Positions 58,749 to 64,000 of a stretch of DNA of 64,000 nt are shown one piece after another. This stretch comes from Eumeta japonica (Eukaryota > Arthropoda > Insecta > Lepidoptera > Psychidae), in contig BGZK01000754.1 of NCBI GenBank assembly GCA_005406025.1, forward strand, positions 124,001-188,000, in the 5' to 3' direction. The translations under genes were made by a program, and so were the position numbers. Under the pieces are notes generated by a model. The model did not search any database. It was not told the origin of the DNA and saw only the letters and a list, made by a program, of their open reading frames with translations. Position 1 is the stretch's first letter, and each line of letters starts with the position of its first letter.

Positions 58749-59523
58749 AAAAAAAACCGGCCAAGAGCATGTCGGAGCGTGCTCAATGTAGGGTTCCGTA
58801 ACCGTTATTACAAAGAAATACGCTAGAGATGAAAAAAAAAATCAACGTTGTTCCATGTATAAGCATGGAATTGTTATAGGTGATAGTAGTTATAGGTGAC
58901 CATGTAGTCACCTATAACTAGAGAAACAAGAAAGTATGTCGACTCTTAAAATATCGTAAACTAAAAAGCACCAGCAAAAGAGCGTACATTTATGGTAGTT
59001 ATGTCCTTTTGCTGAGAAACGCAGTTTTCCGGAAATACTCAAAAACGGTATATCCGATCATGTTTAAAAAGAAAATAATTTTCATTGAAAATATTTGGTA
59101 AGCGCTGCATTTGTACCTTTTTTATATATTTTTGGGCGTGCGGTTTTAAAAATAAAAGGGGGGCACACAATTTATGCTACTTTCTAAGCGATTATTTCCG
59201 AAACTTTCCACTTAATCTAGAGAAAGGTTACTAAAAACCTTATTGTTTTTAAAAATACTTTCGAAATATTTGCCATACGTTTAATTTTAATAAAAAATTT
59301 TTTTTCAGCATCTGTTACTTGTATAGAGTGCCCTTAAAAAAAAAATAATTTTTGTTAACTACTAAGTATAATAGTAGCAACAAGCCACCTATAATATAAA
59401 TTTCATCAATACACATCTAGTATGTAGTTCTTGAATAAAATGCCTGTGACATACGGACAGGCGAACGGACATGAAGGAATTACAAGGGTTCCGTTTTTGC
59501 CGTTTTGGCTCAGAATCCTAAAA
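58749..59523 (+). mobile_element. Dispersed lepidopteran repeat (family A), copy with local inverted duplication
   Basis: Begins aaaaaaccggccaagagcat and follows the family order to acaagggttccgtttttgcc and cagaatcctaaaa. Compared with the copy at 40988 it has an extra segment at 58873-58906 made of two inverted copies of the neighbouring tcacctataac. Confidence 0.75.
58873..58918. repeat. Inverted duplication inside a family A copy
   Basis: gttataggtga (58873-58883), then gttataggtgac (58889-58900), loop catgta, then gtcacctataac (58907-58918). The sister copy at 41120 has only cttcacctataactagagaaa, so the extra arms were added here. Confidence 0.85.
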
Positions 59524-60224
59524 CTTTATTAAAATAGAACCTTAGAATTATGTTTGCGCCTTCTATAAGACTGTCCGTCGTGTTATCATGCATGATATAT
59601 TTATTTTAAATTTACGTTAACGCTAGGCGTTTCGTACTTGAACCTAATTAATTTAACCACTTCCATGATTGCACTATTGATAATTTATTGTTTAATTAAT
59701 GCAACTTTTGGTACTCTTACGAACTATGATGATATTTAGATACTGCTTTAAGGGCGGGCATGCTAAGCTTAGTTTTACGCTTATTCTGTACGTGTAATAA
59801 TAAGCAAACGTAACTCATATATGAGTTACGTTTGCTTATTATTTATCTACAACAGCTTTTTCCAAAAAGGCTTTACCGATTTTGATAATGATATCGACAA
59901 GAAAGTTTTCGGGGGCAAAAAATCGATGTAGATGCTTTTCATATCTGGAAAAATACGTTTTCTACGAGTTTTCATTAGTAGTACTGTTTTTATTATAGAT
60001 TGGACAAAATGGCATTGTTGCACAGCGACTTTAGTATCTTCATACTTTTTTATTTGCTTATATTGTTTCTTTCAAATTCTAACTTAACTATATAAAATAG
60101 AAATACGGTGTAACAGACTGACGAAGTGACTTTGCTTTTAGACAGTGCTATTTGAGTTTCGATGAACACGTATGTATATAATATTTAACTGACTTCAAAA
60201 ACTGGCATAGAATGGCTATTTAAA
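59524..60224. other. Intergenic DNA, no gene recognised
   Basis: AT-rich. Contains the perfect hairpin at 59796-59843. Confidence 0.5.
59796..59843. repeat. Perfect 23-bp inverted repeat with 2-base loop
   Basis: Left arm aataataagcaaacgtaact plus cat (59796-59818), loop at, right arm atgagttacgtttgcttatt plus att (59821-59843). The perfect arms imply recent origin. Confidence 0.95.
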
Positions 60225-60350
60225 TAAAAATACACCGAGAGCAGGACCGGGATTGACATCATAGTAGAAGCAGTGTCATCAGCCGATATAAAAGATGTAC
60301 GAATTTATTGTTGGTCCATGCGCGCGAAACCGAGGACGAAAGCTAGTAAT
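60225..60350 (-). mobile_element. Pyrimidine-rich dispersed repeat (family B), short reverse copy
   Basis: The minus strand starts tactagctttcgtcctcggt, continues tttcgcgcgcatggaccaac, and ends gtcaatcccggtcctgctct. It is a minimal copy with terminus and one phrase unit. Confidence 0.5.
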
Positions 60351-63300
60351 CTATGAATATGAGAAATGTTAAGTAGATATGGGATAAATATATATTGTAA
60401 ACGTAATTTAAGTCGTATACCTAACATATCGGCAACGTATAATCTATTTAAAATGAAACGAGTACCATATATTTACTGAATAAAAAACTCAACGATTTTT
60501 ACACTTTAACAAAATATAAATGAAAGTAATAGATGAAATAAATAACACTGGGTTCTCATAAAATGAAATCGTAGCTTCACATCCTAGCCATAATCCTAGC
60601 TTATTTTCTGTTTTTTTTTTTTTTGTATTATATACAACAAAACAGCAAGTGGGTTACACAACAATAAATTGTCACTGCATCGATGAACGTTCGCGACATT
60701 GGGGTTTTTGCCAACCCGCCTCTTACCAACAACTGGTTTGATTATTAATAAATTCGTAAAATAAAAACTTATTAAAATATTACGAATTTGGCTATTTGAA
60801 TTAATGTTGAGATGAAAAATATTTTAATTTATCAACGATGGTCCACAATCTTTATCGTCCGATTATTTCGTATCTGTTCTTTGAGCAACACGGTCCGCCC
60901 TTCGAAAGAATCGAAAAGGAAGGACTTTCTTTAAAGGGAATAATTACCTAGTATTTGTCTCGAGGCGAGTGGCCGAAAATCCAGTAGCTATTTAAAATAT
61001 TTAATGAAATTGTCGCGTAGCGTATGACTGTTAGCATTAAATAAAATGTTGCAGTGAGATAAAGAGTAGATACTCAATAAAAACAGTACGTTGAGAGGGA
61101 CGCTAAGCGATGAAAATAATATTTAGTTGTCAAGAAACGAAAACCCAATAAGTATAAAATGAGTTAAATTTCGTAATTCCTTAATATAACCCAGCAAACT
61201 TATTATTTAATTTCTACCTTATGTGGCGAAAGCCCTGTTGTCCGTATTTTCGGTCTCTGTTGCCGCGTTTTTGTGTTGTTGTAGAACCAGAAGACACCAG
61301 GTACGAATCCTAACCGCGAAAAACGAACAAAATTGACCAATGACTTTTTTAACTTAAGTCAAATTGAAACCACTGGTTTCGTGTAAACTAAAATAAAATT
61401 AAGCCACTAGTCACGGTTACTGTCGCCCTATCAGTGACAGCGGTCGTTTTGCGCAAGCTCCGACCCGCACAGTACCAGCTCGGGGGGCTTAAGGTCCACA
61501 GCCATAAATCTGAGATAAAAATTGTAGGAACTTATGCCTTCAAGTCGTAGGGGTGAGGCGATTCAAAAACCTGTCATAAACTACAAAGCGAGGATAAATA
61601 TACATACATGGTGTCTATACTCATTTTTTAACTTTCACGTTGTACGAGGTTTTCCTAATTCGGTGACGATTTTGACATTTCGCACAAACATATACCGTCC
61701 AATACGTGCGCCGCGCCGATTTGACACTGTGCCAATCGGGCTACGAAGCAGCTACGTGTTAATTTGCTATCGCCAACTTCCGCGTATGATTCAATGGCTT
61801 TTTTTAATTCATCTTATTATAAAAATGTCTACAATTAACTGAGTACAACAATGACTTTTTTGTTATATACTGCACAGTGTAAATTTGTACAGTAAATCAA
61901 CCACTTATCGGACTCTATTTTGATAAGCAAATGTGTACAGTATAACGCACTAAACTCTGCGGCTGTGAAGTTAGTTACGAAAACTCACAAAAAAGTCACA
62001 ATAGCGTAAAATTGGAACGCGGGGGAGGAGAAGGAAAGGTTGAGAAGCGTTATACCCACACATTGAATCATCAGGCTATGCACGCACACAATTCAGAGCT
62101 AGTTCGTGCGTTGTACTGTACATCACATGCTACGTCTAGATCGTCTAGAACATTGGTGACATCAAAAACAAAATATTACTTGGAAAATAATATTTTGTTT
62201 TTGGTGTTATAACAATTACAATCCATAAAAATAGATAGTTTAAGGACAACTACAAAGGGGACAATTCACGAATATATGGAGCTCCGACCTGTACCTTGTA
62301 TATAACTTATTTCAAAACGGCATTAGTAAACTATAGTGTTTTGACTATCATTTTGGTATATTTCAGCTTAGTTTTTTTTTTGTACAAAGCTTTTGAACAC
62401 TTAATTAAAAGGAATACTTTAAAAAAATTATTGAAAAAAATCCAATGATTTATAGATTTTAATTCAATTTTGTAAGACATGTACAAAGTGCTGGGCGGAT
62501 AGAAAACATCTACTTTGTTTATATTTTCAAAATGAAGACTCGATTTATGTGGTCTTCATTTTCGTTTCGTTTATGCGATTCTTTGCTTGTGCTAACAATA
62601 AATTGCTAGCACAAGCAAAGAATCGCATAAAATATTTATAATGGTACGTATAAACGACAAAACATGAAACGTCATTAAAATTGTTGAGACTTGTTTAATT
62701 ATTTGAAATGCCCTTAAACTATAATTTCGCATTCTCACACGGCAAATGTAAAAAGTCCTTGTATTTAAATGTGACTCAAATTAAGTGCAACTTCGATGCC
62801 GTTTAATAAAACTAGACATTCAACGTATGACAGCTGTCCAACGGGCTGTCTATATTATGAGTAGCACTCAAATGTACACTCAGTTCGTCGTTAAGTTTCA
62901 TCTATTCATTTTTCTTTGATTCTTTCATTGTTAGGGAATCTGCTATAACTGTTATTGAATATTCGTAAAATGTCATGTAAACCTATACACATTATATTAT
63001 TTTTATATAGCTATTTATAATATTAGACATAACCGGTTTCTTTTTTATTTTCAATCTCCTATTCTGCCCTCGTCCCAGTTCTCGAGCGAGTTGCAATCTC
63101 AATCACAACATAACCGTTTTAACCTTTTCAGTTTACGTATGATGTTTTAAGAAACCAAAACGATGAACCTTTCCAAAATTCATTAATATGTTCAGGGATA
63201 TTTTAAAATCATAACATTATTATTTTATTTATTTGTAATAGTGAAACATTGACTTAAATTCATTTACAAAGCTTACCTATTATTATCATACATATTAATA

Positions 63301-64000
63301 AATAAATATTAAATAATTAATGAAAAGAAATAACACTCATTATTATTATCAATGTATTATTATAGTACGTTCTCATGTAAATATGTTTCATTAAAATATT
63401 AAAAATCGATATGATAAAAATAATATTCATCACAATAAGCGACGCCATTATTTTCAAAAATTATACTTTTAAGATGTAAGAAAATATATGTTTTATTTAA
63501 ATAATTTGAGTGCATTTAATGTCATACTTGCAGATGATATGTTATTCCACAAAACTTAAAACTTTTTCTTGTACATCTTCTTTTGCAAATCATCAATTAA
63601 GTTTTTCGTGAATTTTTTTAGGTAGAGAATTGAAAATATACGTTTTTAAAATTTAATTTAATTTTACCCTTGAAAGGCTGGGTGGATGTCATTAGATTTA
63701 TAAAATATATTTTATTGTTCAAAAGATACTATTGTCAAAATTTTTTTTTCTTATTTATCGTGTCTTTTGGCGGAGGAATGCCCAAACCTTTTCATTTCTT
63801 GTGTTATATATATACCGCTTATTCACACTAGAAAAACTACTTCTGATTACAAAAAAGTAACTGAGAAATAAATAGAAAAGATTTTTGTTATTGGAATTGG
63901 TGTTTTTGCTAAAATTCGCTTTACTTGACTAGCTTTTGAGGATTATTCGATGTAAATCCTGGCAATACTGCTCATTGTATCTGTTATTTAGGTAAAATAG
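60351..64000. other. Intergenic DNA, no gene recognised
   Basis: AT-rich with two slightly GC-richer stretches (61420-61500 and 61660-61760) but no recognisable exon. The 102-codon frame at 61534-61842 has no family signature. The paired hairpins at 62529-62630 are listed separately. Confidence 0.45.
62529..62630. repeat. Two adjacent hairpins, the second with perfect 24-bp arms
   Basis: First: aaaatgaagac (62529-62539), 12-base loop, gtcttcatttt (62552-62562). Second: ttatgcgattctttgcttgt plus gcta (62571-62594), 12-base loop, then tagcacaagcaaagaatcgc plus ataa (62607-62630), perfect over 24 bases. A stem and loop of this size would also fold as a small-RNA precursor, although no known miRNA is recognised. 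Confidence 0.9.

Noticed and set aside
1..64000. CRISPR array, operon or prokaryotic mobile system.
   Set aside because: Tandem repeats here are contiguous without unique spacers, there are no cas genes or bacterial gene layouts, and introns, LTR elements and LINE fragments show that this is an animal genome.

Overview
This window is AT-rich, gene-poor eukaryotic DNA that looks like it comes from a moth or butterfly. The evidence is the decayed retroelements. Three LINE 3' ends carry the tail wording typical of lepidopteran CR1/Jockey-group elements (13.6, 17.5 and 56.5 kb), and one RTE-class LINE C-terminus lies at 44 kb. There are also several copies of dispersed repeats whose ends read 'agggttccg' and 'cggaaccctaaaa' next to short 'gacggacgg' runs. 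No operon, rRNA, convincing tRNA gene or CRISPR array is present. Assignment to Lepidoptera rests on recalled repeat families and was not tested by any search.

Region by region. 1-10.6 kb: non-coding DNA with a foldback MITE at 6.5 kb, a possible minus-strand first exon at 8.5-8.9 kb, and a head-to-head pair of dispersed-repeat fragments at 9.1-9.8 kb. 10.6-13.9 kb: a pyrimidine-rich repeat expanded into eight 53-bp units, nine 37-bp units next to a tRNA-like sequence, and a LINE fragment. 14-26 kb: intergenic DNA with MITEs (21.7 and 25.1 kb), tandem hairpins (23.6 kb) and three more copies of the pyrimidine-rich family. 26.16-30.75 kb: a complete-length Ty1/copia retrotransposon with target duplication, both LTRs, Copia-type primer site, gag, protease, integrase, RT and RNase H, broken by about a dozen single-base frameshifts. 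34.8-36.6 kb: an element with roughly 500-bp inverted arms around a cysteine-rich C-terminal coding remnant. 39.1-39.6 kb: a GC-rich minus-strand ORF, the best candidate host gene. 45.5-49.6 kb: a hAT transposon with perfect 8-bp target duplication and 17-bp inverted repeats, a short intron and a frameshifted transposase. 50-64 kb: degenerate 120-bp tandem repeats, further dispersed-repeat copies, a (TG)n run and several near-perfect hairpins.

Two themes cut across these regions. First, coding parts of three unrelated elements (copia, hAT, cysteine-rich) repeatedly look one base short, often in homopolymers, although the copia LTRs differ only by two homopolymer indels. That points to assembly indel error or a shared recent decay process. 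Second, short-loop, nearly perfect inverted repeats recur through the window, and one can be compared with a sister repeat copy that lacks it, which suggests local template switching.

I found no clear new multi-gene system. The most interesting leads are the cysteine-rich long-inverted-repeat element, the GC-rich minus-strand ORF at 39 kb, the hairpin cluster inside the hAT element, and the frameshift pattern.
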